From: Parelaphostrongylus tenuis
Taxonomy: Eukaryota; Nematoda; Chromadorea; Rhabditida; Metastrongylidae
Reading direction: 5' to 3'
DNA: 64,000 bases
Assembly (NCBI GenBank): GCA_019055375.1
Contig: JAHQIW010004523.1
Span: 620,001-684,000 of the forward strand
Part shown: piece by piece, positions 1-12,800 of the stretch
Position numbering within the stretch: the stretch's first letter is position 1
Layout of the letters: every line of letters begins with the position of its first letter
Notes under the pieces: model-generated
What the model was told of the DNA's origin: nothing
Databases searched by the model: none
What the model saw: the letters and a program-made list of their open reading frames with translations, nothing else
Program-made: the position numbers and the translations under genes

Positions 1-396
1 TGTCAAGACGATTGTTTAACAAATTCTCTTGCGATCTAATAGAACTATAGTTAACAATCGTAGCGCCATTGAAGCAGCAAAAATGGACTTGGCCCAGGGA
101 ATAAACAACTTCCGTACAAGCTGTCTGAGTGACGTGAAGTACGGATGAACGATTGTGAACATTCTTGTCTCTTTTACCAACTAGTGGATTCGGAATCTCT
201 CATATGTTCAACGGTGCCATCTTACAATTCTACATTTAATGGACTATTTCCAGCATTACATTTTTTTCTATACTCCATTCATTATCACTGAGTTGTTGGA
301 GAACCAATTTGATGCGCAAGTGAAACATCAGACACAGACACATAGAGTGAAATACAGAGACAGACAGAAATAGGAGCAAAGACAGACAGAGACAGA

Positions 397-436
<40 letters not shown>

Positions 437-729
437 GAGGATGCGAGAAAGAGAAGACAGTGAGAGAGAGGGTGAGAGAAGAGGAAGAAAGAGATAGAGA
501 ACTTCGTTCACTGAAAAGATGAACTTACTTTATCTTCTGTCAATTATCCACCGTGCATAGAATTTTCTTTTCATTTGTGCTTCACTAGGTCTTTCAATAA
601 ATAAATCAAGAAATTTGTAAAAAAATGATTTTTACTATATTGTTGATTGAGCTAAAAATTTGAAAACGTTTCTTTAGTATGATTTGAATTATAATGTATT
701 TTATTGGCGATTACTATTATGCCATTTAG
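1..729. other. Intron or upstream flank of innexin, no exon seen
   Basis: I searched for the innexin helix 1 and first extracellular loop and did not find them. Contains a (GA)n microsatellite at 400-433 and AT-rich intron-like sequence. Confidence 0.5.
400..433. repeat. (GA)n microsatellite
   Basis: An uninterrupted GA run within a purine-rich stretch (about 355-500). The apparent Leu/Ser open frame on the minus strand is produced by it. Confidence 0.95.
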
Positions 730-823
730 GCTACTACCAATGGGTGCCATTTATTCTCGGTTTACAGGCGATTCTCTTCTATTTTACCGGCGTTGTTTTG
801 GAGACTTTTTAATTGGCAGTCAG
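730..823 (+). pseudogene. Innexin exon, helix 2 (YYQWVPF), one-base frameshift
   Basis: The acceptor is TTTAG before 730 and the donor is CAG/GTATAA after 823. The frame opens with the family signature [13 protein letters not shown]. After FY the run TTTTA holds one T too many: in the entry frame translation runs into a TAA, while dropping one T gives [12 protein letters not shown], the expected continuation into the cytoplasmic loop. It is called broken only on this base. An assembly or sequencing error in the T run is equally possible, because all seven downstream exons are intact. Confidence 0.8.
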
Positions 824-3800
824 GTATAAACGCAATAAACATAACTATGAGCCGTCAAACTCAGCACTGACCGTAAAAATATTGTGTATATAAGAGGTTG
901 TGTGCAAAATTCTCCGCATGTAGAACCAGAATATCTTGATTGAGCCGTCGGAGACAGTGAGAGTTACTATGAAGGTTTCGAAGTAAAGAAGTTCTAGAAG
1001 TCGATTTGACTATGTGGAATTGTAATCACAGTTTTGACACCTAAGGATAATGTACTGCTTCAAGACTGGATGTAACAGCTCTCAAGTGTAGCCCAGATGT
1101 TTAGAAAGATCTTATAGCACATTGATATTTGTAATTCTTGCTATTCCGTCGAGATAGAGTCAGGACATGATAAAGTAACATTGAATAAGAGTAGATATTA
1201 AAAAACTATCAGAAATTTTTTATTTGCATAGGAATTGCTGTGAAGTCTTTGGTGAGAATGGCAAGGGATACGAGTAACATGCAGCCGGACAGAAAACGCG
1301 AGTCGGTTGCAGTGAGTTCATTTGATCCCCCATAGACACTGGCACTAATTATTCTTCTTCATTCAAGTCCTTTATCGAGCGATCAGTTCTTTTGAAGTTT
1401 TACTTTTTCCAACCTCTAATTCTCGTAGTATGGATCGGTCCGCTATAAATGTTAGTAGTGTATAGTCTCACTGTTTGCTCTGGTCAGTTAAAGAAATGTT
1501 CTCTTATGAAGTAGCAAAAAATTTCCAGGAAGAACTACTTGAAATTTTAGGTGGTTGGCGCCCATATCCATGATTCGCTTCGTATACAAAGGAGAATTTC
1601 TCAATATAGTGAGTAATCCTAAGTTCGCTCTATTCGCTTTTTATTGTTTTTATCTAGTAATTTGTTAAGCTCCTGAAGCACGTTCTTCTGCATTCCTTGT
1701 CGTTCTTCATTTCGTAGTTGGTTTCATTTCGTTCATGACGTTTAACAAAGTTGTTCGAAACTGATTCATTGGCTATATTAAGGTACTGTAGACTAAAATT
1801 GTTGGGCCATACTGCAACACTTCCTATATCTTGGTATGAAAAAAAATTTGCGGATTACGAGCACAAGAATACCGAGAAACGAATAAAACTGAGAACCTCA
1901 TGTGAATTTGAACTTGCACTCACCCTTTACGGAAGATCACGTGCTGTCCACTACGCCATCAAGGCCATTGCTCTTTTTTTTCTCTCAACTATGTTCTACA
2001 AAAGAGTTGATCATTATGATTTCTGTGAATGCTTTTTTTTTTTTTTGCTTGAAACAGCTCGACTTGATTTCTGTATTATGCGCTCCTCTTCCACCTAGGG
2101 TGAGAACTCTTAAAATCAAGCTGGACAATATTATATCTGATAAGAATATTCTTACAAGAATAAATATAACACAAACATTATATTAATTTTTGTAATCAAA
2201 CAAATTGAATGTTTTATCTCTTTGGAGTTTCGCAAATCATATCAAGAGTCGGTGAAATGACTTTACCCTTGTGGGTTTCTTTTCGTCTCTTACTACTAGA
2301 TCTTTGTTTCGTTTGAGACATTCATATTTTTTTTCCTCGTTCATTCATTTATTCAAGAACTCATTATTTTCATTCCATTCGTGCCAACTTGTTTTCGCTT
2401 TTTTTTCGAACTATCCGAATTGCACATTCACATCGCTATCATTCAAGTTTTTATGAAGTGTCAACATTTGTTTGAAGTATTCGATGGAAAACAATGAAAA
2501 AATGACTTGTGGAACGATGTTCGAAGCGTTCTCATATTTCGAGTTTCTCGCATACTGTTTTAAGTGTCATCAAGCTGTGACTCATTGTCCGAAGTCACTT
2601 CAAAAAAAGTCAGATCAGGACTTATGAGGTCCATTCCACTGTCACCAAATTCCGCTCAAAATGAGCATTTCAGATTCAGCAACCATGTCATGAAATCATT
2701 GTTCTTCACCTTCTTTTTCGCTTTCTATTCCTTTCAACCAGTTTATGACCGTGCGTACACTTTTATATACGCACGACGCTTTGAATTGCCTTTAAGACTA
2801 TTCTCTACGAGTCATTAAACTCTTTTCAATTCCTTTTTCCATTTCGTAAATCGACAATAGATTGACGATTTCAGAAATTAGTTCAGTGCGCAGAACTTAA
2901 TCATTGACTACTATATCAACACTGACTTAATTGCGATGACCAACCAAACTGTGATTGATTGATCATAAGAGGGTTGAATAATGCATATGCTCGATTGGCA
3001 AGAAATAAAAACCATCAATGGAAAAGGAGGGAATTAAGAAAATAACGAAAAATCAACTGCTATCCTATAACTTTTTCGTCTTTGTTTGTTGTTGCGATAC
3101 AAACCTTGAAAAGGGTTCTAAGCTTTTTAGAGCCGCTGTTCACTTCTACTGTTCCTTCAGCTAATATATGTAGATATATCAAAATATGTTCTCCATATCT
3201 GAGATTGGATTTTTTTCAATGACTACCAGCTGATAGCCTTTGGTTACCCGAGAGTTTTTTCTTTTATAGAGCTGGGAACATCAATTACGATTGCATTCGT
3301 TTTCGGATCCACATTCACTGTTGTTCTGTTCGGTATCCTGTGCCATAATTCGATTACTATCGGACTGGTTTAGGGTGAGAGAGCTCCGTTTTCACCTGAC
3401 TATGCTGTCCTGGCACGAGCCGTGGCGACGACCTTCGGCAGATTGCCTCGCTCGTTACAATTCTCTTTAATCGGGTTGCGGACATTTTCCATCGCCCACC
3501 AGGCCATCGACGACAATCACACCTCATTGATCGCCTCAGTTCTGATGATTGGGGTTCTAGAGTTTTTTGGTAGACAATATCCAATAAAATAAAGCATAAG
3601 CTTGAAAGTTCGGCAGTGACCAATTCTCTATGGATGTGCCATTAATTTGTTTCCACTGGTGGCATTGAAGGCGTGGTTCCATACATGTTTTCCAATGAAA
3701 TTTTGAGGGCTTATCGGCGTATCAAGTCAGTGTCCTTATGCCGGACGGGCACCAGTTGGCCGATCCGAAATGAACTGAGACTTTGTGTAACCGGGAAGAC

Positions 3801-6800
3801 TCGAACCTGAGGCCATGTTTGTGTTGTTGGAGTCCTCTAAACTTGCCATCACAATATACCCAATGATGTAGAGAGGTGTGCAAAAACGTTTGTGTCAGTT
3901 GGGATGCAAAACCATATTACACTGTATCCAGAGCGCGTGCTGAACCGCTGTACTACTGACGCCCTTTTTGACTCAACTATTTCTACGTTACAACGCGTTG
4001 TCCGTCAACAGCCAACCGTCAGCGGTGATTCCACGCCAGTGTAGAAAGAGTGGTGTCAAAACGGGCGTCGATAGTGCAACGGTTCAGCACGCACTCCCGG
4101 ATACAAAGAGATGTGAGTTCGAATCCCAACTGAACGCGAACGTTTTCGCACATCACTCTACATCATTGGGTATATTGCAACATCATACCACCGTAAGAGG
4201 CGGTCAAATAAAAGTGAATTCTTAGCACCACACTCAAATCCAAGTTACTCATGTCTGAAATTCAAAAGTTTACAACGCAACACGACTATCCTACAAGCTG
4301 AATGGGAGCAACGGCGAAAAAATAGGATAAGATTTGAAAACTTATTGTTTCTATAGTGTTCTTTCTCAGCACAATTACTGTGCCCAAAAGACGATGATTT
4401 ATCGTCACAGATCTAGCGGGTTCCTAAACTTCTTTCAATCATTTGATTGTGACCACGAACTATGGTTCCTGTCATGTTCCGGTGTGGATTCCACTGCCAT
4501 GACCGTGTCCTTGTTCTCTTGTTGACGTGCTGAGTAATGACCAAGTGTTGTTTCTTTGCAATCCTGAGATAAGCGTACTGAAGTGCTCAAGATCCTCCTC
4601 TCGAGCAGCTGTTTTCTCTTGTTGGTGGCAGAAGAATATATTGCATATTGCCTTACGATCCGTATTCAACAAGGGCCTAATCCTCCATTCAAAAAGTTTT
4701 TTTAGGAGCTGACATACATGAAATAATAACATTCCATCATCTCAATCTCAGTTTTTTCACAGTAATCATTTTAGACAGAAATGACTTTGTGAACATAATT
4801 CCGACCCTCGTACATAAAAAACCGACAATCGACAAGAGTGGCCCAATTTTACGCCAAATCGCTGTACCGTATGGCTAGTTATGTTATCCAATGCATGACC
4901 ACCAATGTTTTTCCTCGTCGACCATCTAGTATCAATTTGATTCTCTTACTTTATAGCAGTGAGAGCTGAATAATTGTGTGGTATTTTTGACGAATCTCTT
5001 TTCAAGGAGAATTTGTTGCATAGAACGAAGTCCCCTTAGTAGGTTTGACAACAAGTTTCGTCATTATTTTTGAAGGCTGATGATGTCATAGCGAAAAACG
5101 TCTCGTTTATAAACGAAAAATGTCATAGCGAAAAGCGTCTCGTTCATTAAATGTCAGATTAAGACAGCGTTGCTGACGGAAATAAGTGAGCTATGCACTT
5201 GTCATCATCTGCTGTCATCGACTTGGAGTTTTTGTTGAGTCCACTGCTGTTTTGAAAAATGTACTATATGAGATTGAAATCGCTCGACTTATTTAGCAGA
5301 TATATAGGATTTACCTGTCCTCAGTTTATTTTTGCTTTAATGACAAGTTCGGAAACCTATTTGTGTGACCGGCTACTCTTTATTTTGACTTGTTTACCGC
5401 ACTCGAATCTAATCTCTGATTTTACTACTTTTTTGTCTTTTTCTCGTTCAATCACAGAAAGTGGCAATTCATAGTTTATCAAGTTTTAGTTTCAAAAAAT
5501 ATCTAAATCTTCGAAATTCTCTCTAATTATGAAAGTGAAATTACAACCCATGCCATGTTATTTGACGCCCACTTTATCAAATAAGTAGGTGACCAAAATA
5601 CTATGAAAAATGGCATTCTAAAGTGTTGTTTCAACACAATTAGACGTAAACGTAGTACAAATAAAGATAGTCGAGTCTTATGTTAAACAAAGAAAACGAA
5701 AGGAAAGTCGTATCCGACAAGTAAACTAATTAATTACCGCCACACTTGGACATTTCATACGAACAGTGAGTGGCGGATCTAACCAAATAATGACCATATT
5801 TTGAAAACCGACCTCCTTTAACCTAGGAATTAAAAAAAAAACTAAAAGCTCTCGGCGTTGATCAATTTCTGAGGGATGCGCCATGCATTCGTCTTCAATT
5901 TTTAACTTCATTCGAGGTGACTGAATGCATATCTGGCCTTTACAATGTTGCACGGTGGCCTCCCTCTGAACCGAGTCACTGCTGCTTATCCTCCCAGACA
6001 ATCTGAGACCAGTCTGGTACCAATTTACCAACCCTGAAGGGATGGACGGCTTGGTGAGCCATGAGCGCGAGATCGAATCATTGATCTCGTGGATGACGCA
6101 GAGCGCCCTCTAACCACTGCGCCACATGCGTTCAACCTAGGAATTACCACTTAATAATAGCTTCCTTCATGACTTAGCTAATAGCACGAGATTGATAAAT
6201 GAACCTTCCATCAACTAACCTATGTCATCAACTAAATAATTAAAAAAACTAATACTAACTATAAAGTGTAACACGTGTGAAGCAGTGATTATAGTTTTTG
6301 TGCCCTAAGAGTCATTGATCCATTGGATTCATTGCTTCGCTTCGATCACGCACTCGAGCCAACGAAGCCGACATGCACTTAGGATTAGCAATTAATTGCC
6401 GATATGCCTGATAATCATTTCTGAGCCATGCATTTGGTCTACTGTGGGGCAACTGAAAGGGCCCGATACACGTATTTCGGCCTTGACAGATTTTTCAGGC
6501 GGGCAGTACCCTTCGTCTGTAGCCAATCCTCTCGGGGTGCTCCAGTCCCCTACTTAGAGTAAGCAGCGACGAACATTTTACACGGTCCGTTGAGTGAAAA
6601 TAATCAGGCATATTGAAGCATGAGCGTGCTCTTGAGGAAACACTCAGCACGAAAGTTATAATTACCGAAATGTTCTTGAGAATAAGAAGAAGTGAAGTGA
6701 TCCATCAGTAAAGGACCGGAAAAGGTGATAATTTGAGCCAATTTTCTAGCTTTTTTATTGGTCAGTCTTCAGTGTTTTTCACTGCGCGAATCTCACTACC

Positions 6801-9800
6801 TCTAGCATTCAATTTCGTTTTCGTCATCTTCTGAATGTTGTAGAATACTGGTTGAGCACGTCTCTTTGGAATCACGAGGATATCCTCTCTGTAACATTCC
6901 TTAGGGCATTCGTTGTTGTCTGCCGCAGAGGATTGAGGAGTGGAGTTCGATCTCTGCCGCGTCGCAGCGAGCATCATCACCACACGGCCACTGAGCCAAC
7001 TAGGCATTTATAATCACTATTACTTCTTCAGTGAAACTAAGTTGTCTCGGTAAAAGGCCTTCGTTATTCGGTCAGTGTTTAGCTCGAAGGCATTCAAGTG
7101 TGAGACATATTCACTTCAACTTCTGATAGTCTCAGAAGACATGGTGAGACTCCTCACGACATCAGTTGCAGTGGTAGCGCCTTATTTCTCACTCTGCTGC
7201 TACACCTGAATGTTTTGCTTGAAGTGAAATTTAGTGAATAATACGGTCACTAACAAACACTTCTTTCGATTACATGGCTTGCTTCTTATGTCTCACGAAC
7301 TCAAACTCAAATGCCACACCACCAAAGAAACTCCTTTTCCATCTGGCTACGCTTCACTGAGCAGAATTTGAAAGGCTCCGTAAAACTTTGTTAATTCAAA
7401 TATTTTCGAAATTTGTGCTCTTTTTCTGAACATCTTCTCATGAAGCATATTCACAGCACATTTGTAGTTAACTAGCAAGCTGCCGTTCTGTAGGATTCAT
7501 CTCTGACGTCTTGAAAAGCCGTTCCCCTGACCTCCATAGCTGGTCGTTACAGGCATTCCTCAATTATTGTAAGTTCGATGGAAGCTTTTCATTTGAGATC
7601 CAGTTTCCAGGATAGTCACCTTGATATATTCCTTGCGAGACACTGTCAGCAAAATCTTGGGCTTGTGCTTCTGAGCAATAGTGTAGATCTGAACGCTTTG
7701 CCTGGGTCCAATGACTTTACAGGGTGACGAGGTGATGAACCATTGGTTGGAACATCTTTTCTTAACTTCATTGAGAATATTTTTCTTCTTATCAGCTAAG
7801 CTCCTGTATCATCTCATTACTCATTCTCATAATAAGTGAACTAATGTGGTCATGGAGAAATACACATTAGTTCTTGCATAAACTCGGCTAACTCTTGAAG
7901 ACTGTGATAGTGGTTAACATGAAGGATAGCCGTCAATTGTAGCATCAGAGACCTCGCCGAATTCTGGTTTTTGCTGATGTGGAGATTGATTTTGTCGCGG
8001 AGCTCATCAACTCGTGTGAATTCAGTTGACAAAAAACACCATATGACGTTCTCATTTCTCGAATGTCGTACATTTGAAGCAGAAGTATTTCTTCGAAAAC
8101 TTTCTGTGCTGATGACGAAACATTGATTTGCAAACAATGACGCGACTTGCTTTTATAGAGCAGCTGTGTTCATGAATCCATCTGCAGTGAATTTTCGTAA
8201 GCCAATGGCACCTTGAGAGTAGCTGTCGATCAGTCTGTGAAAAGATCTATGTGCCATCGGTTCTTGTCCACTATAAGGCGATAAATGAAAAACGATCTCA
8301 TTCGCTGAACGGGAACTTTTCATATGAATGTTAGTAATCATTCGAAAGCTCGAATCTCTGGCTACAGCCCCACTTGGCCGGTTTTCGAAGGGATTCATCT
8401 GTAGCACTGAAAAGTTCTAAATAAAACTATGCCTTACTCGCGCATATCTCTTACCGCACAGAGTTTTTTTTAGATTATCAATAAACATTCGATAGCGTGA
8501 TATTCGCTGATTCGAACGCTGCGCCTATTTTATGGAAACACCGTTTCTCTGCAGTGCACCAGCGAAAAAAGTTGAAAAGTACGCCAACAAGTGGTCTTTG
8601 GCTAATTCACGGGCGCAAAGTCAGACGACAAGTGGGCTAAGGCGATGATCCATCGATTTTCGACCGGTGCTATGAATGTTTGATCTTTCGTATCCAATTA
8701 GGAACTACTTTTTCGCTTTTAAAGAAAAATTCCACATAAAACGTTTAACACTGCTACTAAAAAACTCTAAATACTTATTTTGCCAGAAATACGTATAAAT
8801 AAATTATCATTATGATCACTTTGATAAATTTCAGAAGGAAAGAACGTTTTAGTTGCTTCCAACAGTGACCTTCAAAGACATTCAATTACTGCCAGATTTT
8901 CTCTACACGTCAAGTTCGTGTGGATGAAAATCGATCTCATCGCGTCAGATCACCCTGCTGCTTTACCCAGCGGCCTATGAATTGACTAAAGAGCACTTGC
9001 TTGCGTATGTGAATTCAACTTATTTTACCTGCTGCAGTGCAGAGAAGCGGTGTATTTCAGAAAATAAGCACAACGGTGGAATCAGCAAACATCACGCAAT
9101 TGAATGATTATTAATAGTCCAAAGAAAGAGCTCTGTTTTGCGAGAAAACGCGTGCGTTAAACACAAGAGGTTTACTTCTGTAAGAATGTTAAGAAAAGAG
9201 CTTTTTCGAAAAACTGGTCACGTGAGGCTGTATACAGAATCTAAGCTTTCGAATGATTGCTAACTCTCCTTTGAAAAGTTCTTGTTGAGCGAATGAGATC
9301 GGTTTTCTTCTTGTTGCTTTGTAATGGACAAGTACCGTGTCATCTCAAGTTTTTGAGTGGTGACATATAACTTTGCGTCCACCACGTTCCGCATGTCATC
9401 ATCATCCATTGGGCAGATCATCTAAGCGTAGTCTTCCTGCGAAGTCTCCATGTTCAAAGTGTTAGATTCATTTAAACATCACGGGGTATTTAGAGAAGAT
9501 TTGATTGTGGTCTTTAATTTTGGATTTCGGCTTTTACATCATCCTTGAGCGGTCGATTGATTTTCTTTCTTACTTCTGCTTTTGATTTCGGCCTGTCATT
9601 ATCTTCGAATCAACAAGTAGAAAGCTTGGCCAAAGATCCATCGCCGAAATCCATTCCTTGGAAAGACATTGTGAGACCTGAAAACTCCCTTGCAAGGCTA
9701 CGTCAGGAAACCAAGGAATATCATATGCACGACCAGCATTATAACGTTTGGAATATGTGTTGGGGTACACACAACTAGTGAAGACGGGCCATCTAAGTAT

Positions 9801-12800
9801 CTAAGTAAGCAACTAAGTATTCAATTATAGAAGTGTGAACAGATGGTTATTGTATCGGAGTCATGACCAGTGTACAAAAGTGCTTCATACCTGCTAGGCA
9901 GCAGCTTCGGAAATTTTTTAATATAGGTCTTTCCATAAGTTTCGGCATTAGAGCGATAAAAATCACTATTTTTTTAGCCAAAATAATCAAGTGCTACTAA
10001 AGCACGACTGGCGCATAGGGGAAAATACCAGTGAAGCGACGCACAAGATTAAGGAACTTGAGGCGTTGATACATACGGTCGCCGAGAGGATGGCTAGAAA
10101 GCGGTTTGCGAAGTCCAAAGCCGGAGAGAACAGTCTGGAGAATCAGTAGCACTCGGGACGTCCACAGGAAGTTCCATTAACCTCGCGGGCCGCTTCATTG
10201 GCATTTTCCCCTACACGCCATCCGTGCTAAAATAACAAGCTAATTTGCTCCCACCACAGCTTCATTTTAGAGCAAAAATCGCCAATATGTATGCCAAAAT
10301 GTCCACAAGAATTTGCGCATTTATAGGATACCAAAATATGCTATTTTAATCAGTTAAGTTTAATAAATTTGATGCTTCTTGCTCTAGTGCCACTCTCATG
10401 GAACAGCCTAATATGTTCTAAATAGAATCCTCCGCAGCATTCTCTTATAGACTTTGCAAAAGTGTCAGTTTCATTGTATGCACCAAAATCTCCTTCTTTT
10501 AACCTCCTGCAAGGATTCCGAGCGATTGAATATCATATGGAAGGTGTTTTAGGGCAAAAAGATTTAACCCAAGGCCGGCTTCCAGTCAGCCATCACCCTC
10601 TACAAGGTTTCACATGCTACACACTGAAACACCAAAGCCATTGCTTTACCTTCCTCTCAGCCATGTTTGAATCCTATATGTGCTACCAGCAATCACTTGT
10701 CAGCTACCTGTTTTTAAATAAAAGATATGCCGTTCTTATGAATGTATCACATTGTTTTTATGTGTAAGCTTAGGTCGTCTACTAGTTTTCTGCAGATGCT
10801 AAAGTAGGCTAATTCGAAAGAAAATCAACAATAGTAAGGCGATTCAACTCGATATTGATACTTAACTTGATATTGATCATTTCTCAATATTGATATTGAT
10901 CATTTCCTAGGGATGCAGCATGTATTCGATTCCATTCGTGACACCATAAAGGCAGTTTAGTGTGAGAAAATTTCCTATACAGTAGTGAGCTTAGGGCGCC
11001 TACCAACATATGAAGTGTGTTTTTCAACCTTCCCAAATTGGTCTGACACCAGTTCGCTAGCGTTGGAGGAGTGACGAACTTTATAACGATGTCATTTCCC
11101 TTGAATCGACCACTAACTGACTACCCAGTGAGGTTCAATAATAACTAGTTTTCCTTTCGATTTGAATTTCCAATCTGAGTGCTCGAAACTAACATCGAAC
11201 ACTGAGAACCGTAGGAGAAAAAAGCTCAGTACGAAATAACTCAATTACGAGCTTGAAAGTTACTTTACTTTTCCTTTTGAGAAGTTCTTTTTCGAAGAAA
11301 TTGTTCTTCGTGAGTGTCATGATCTCTTGCTCATTTTTGAGATACCTTTCATTCACTACGTACTTCGGTGTACCCTGCCTATGAACATCTTGCTTTTTTT
11401 GCCCTTCTTTGAAGATTTGAAATCGATATTGCTTATTATCTCAACTTTGGGCTTTGTTAGTTCATTTTATTTCTTTGTACCATTTCAAAAGAGTAGAGTT
11501 CATTGACGGTCGTTACTGCTCTTATCCAAAATGCTATTCTTTACGTCTATACCTGGAATCAAAAGGCGAAGCGCTATCGAACACATGTGAACACTTGATT
11601 GAATACAATGCTGACCATCGTACTTCTCAGTGCATCAAAAATTTCTTGATTTGAGTACGTCAATCAGTTTATGTTATAGGTGGTCTAACACAATGCGTAC
11701 ATCGTGGTATGTACCTCAACACACTCTACCTTTTCGTCAAAATACTCTATCTTGTGCAAGTACTCTGCCAATTCCTCATTCTCAACAGGTTGGTGGGCGT
11801 CACCAAGTTTCCGATTTTATGGACGTTTTTTCATAAAATTACTTCGTTGTTCAATTCAGTTTTTTATCAACCAGTTACACCATGTGGGGCTTTGGTATTC
11901 TCAACGATCTGTTGCACGGTCGTGAATGGGAGGAGAGCGGCCACTTTCCACGGTAAGTAAAGGTTCTGTGCATTTGGATGAGAAATAGTGAAATCATCAG
12001 ATTAAGGGACTGAAAGCGGTAGTACCATTTCCGGAGAAGTAGTTGTACTAAATAACACCCACATTGAGTAGCACTTTGTAGCCACTCTGTGATTTCTCAG
12101 AAACTGTGTGGCGAAACAAGCGGTCTGAGTTCCAGGTATTTTCAAGTTCTCTAGGTCACAAAAAGACAAAAAGACAGTTGCATGATGAACTTACAGTCAC
12201 AGTTTTTCCAATGAGCTGAAACGAGATTGTTTTAACATTTTTATTCACATTAGCCGACGTTTTGGCAGCTTTTCCTTCTCTAGGTTCTAGGAAGGCCAGA
12301 GTGAATTGCTATTTGTTCAGTCAAACACTGTCTTAATTCTAGAACTTAGAACTCAACACAAATATTCATATTCCCACAGTAGATGACTGCAAAAAGTTTG
12401 AGTTTATGGCATCATAGAAGTGAAAGGCCAGACACCCCCAGTACCGTTAGATACTGGGCTATAACTTTTTATAGCTTCTCGAGCTTTTAGCTTTTCATAG
12501 TAGACAACAATTTTAGAAATACGTTTAGAAAGATTCATGTGTCATATTTTACCTGTTGAGGTTTGAAAGTGTTTGACTTTGTGGAGTGTCAGTTTGATAA
12601 TTTCGGGCTCTGAAGAAGGAGAAACAGCTGAAACGTTTGTTAATGTGAATAAGATTTTATATCAATTTCGTTTCTGCTCAGTTAGAAAGCAATGAATCAT
12701 TTGCCAGAGTCGAGTTTATAATTGTAAGCAAGAATATGTCATCTCTTGGCCTTAGAGAAATGTAAGGTCATGAAGTAGTAGTTGACTTGGAACGTTCATG

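Noticed and set aside
236..511. Leu/Ser-rich minus-strand open frame
   Set aside because: Produced entirely by the GA microsatellite; no coding texture outside it.
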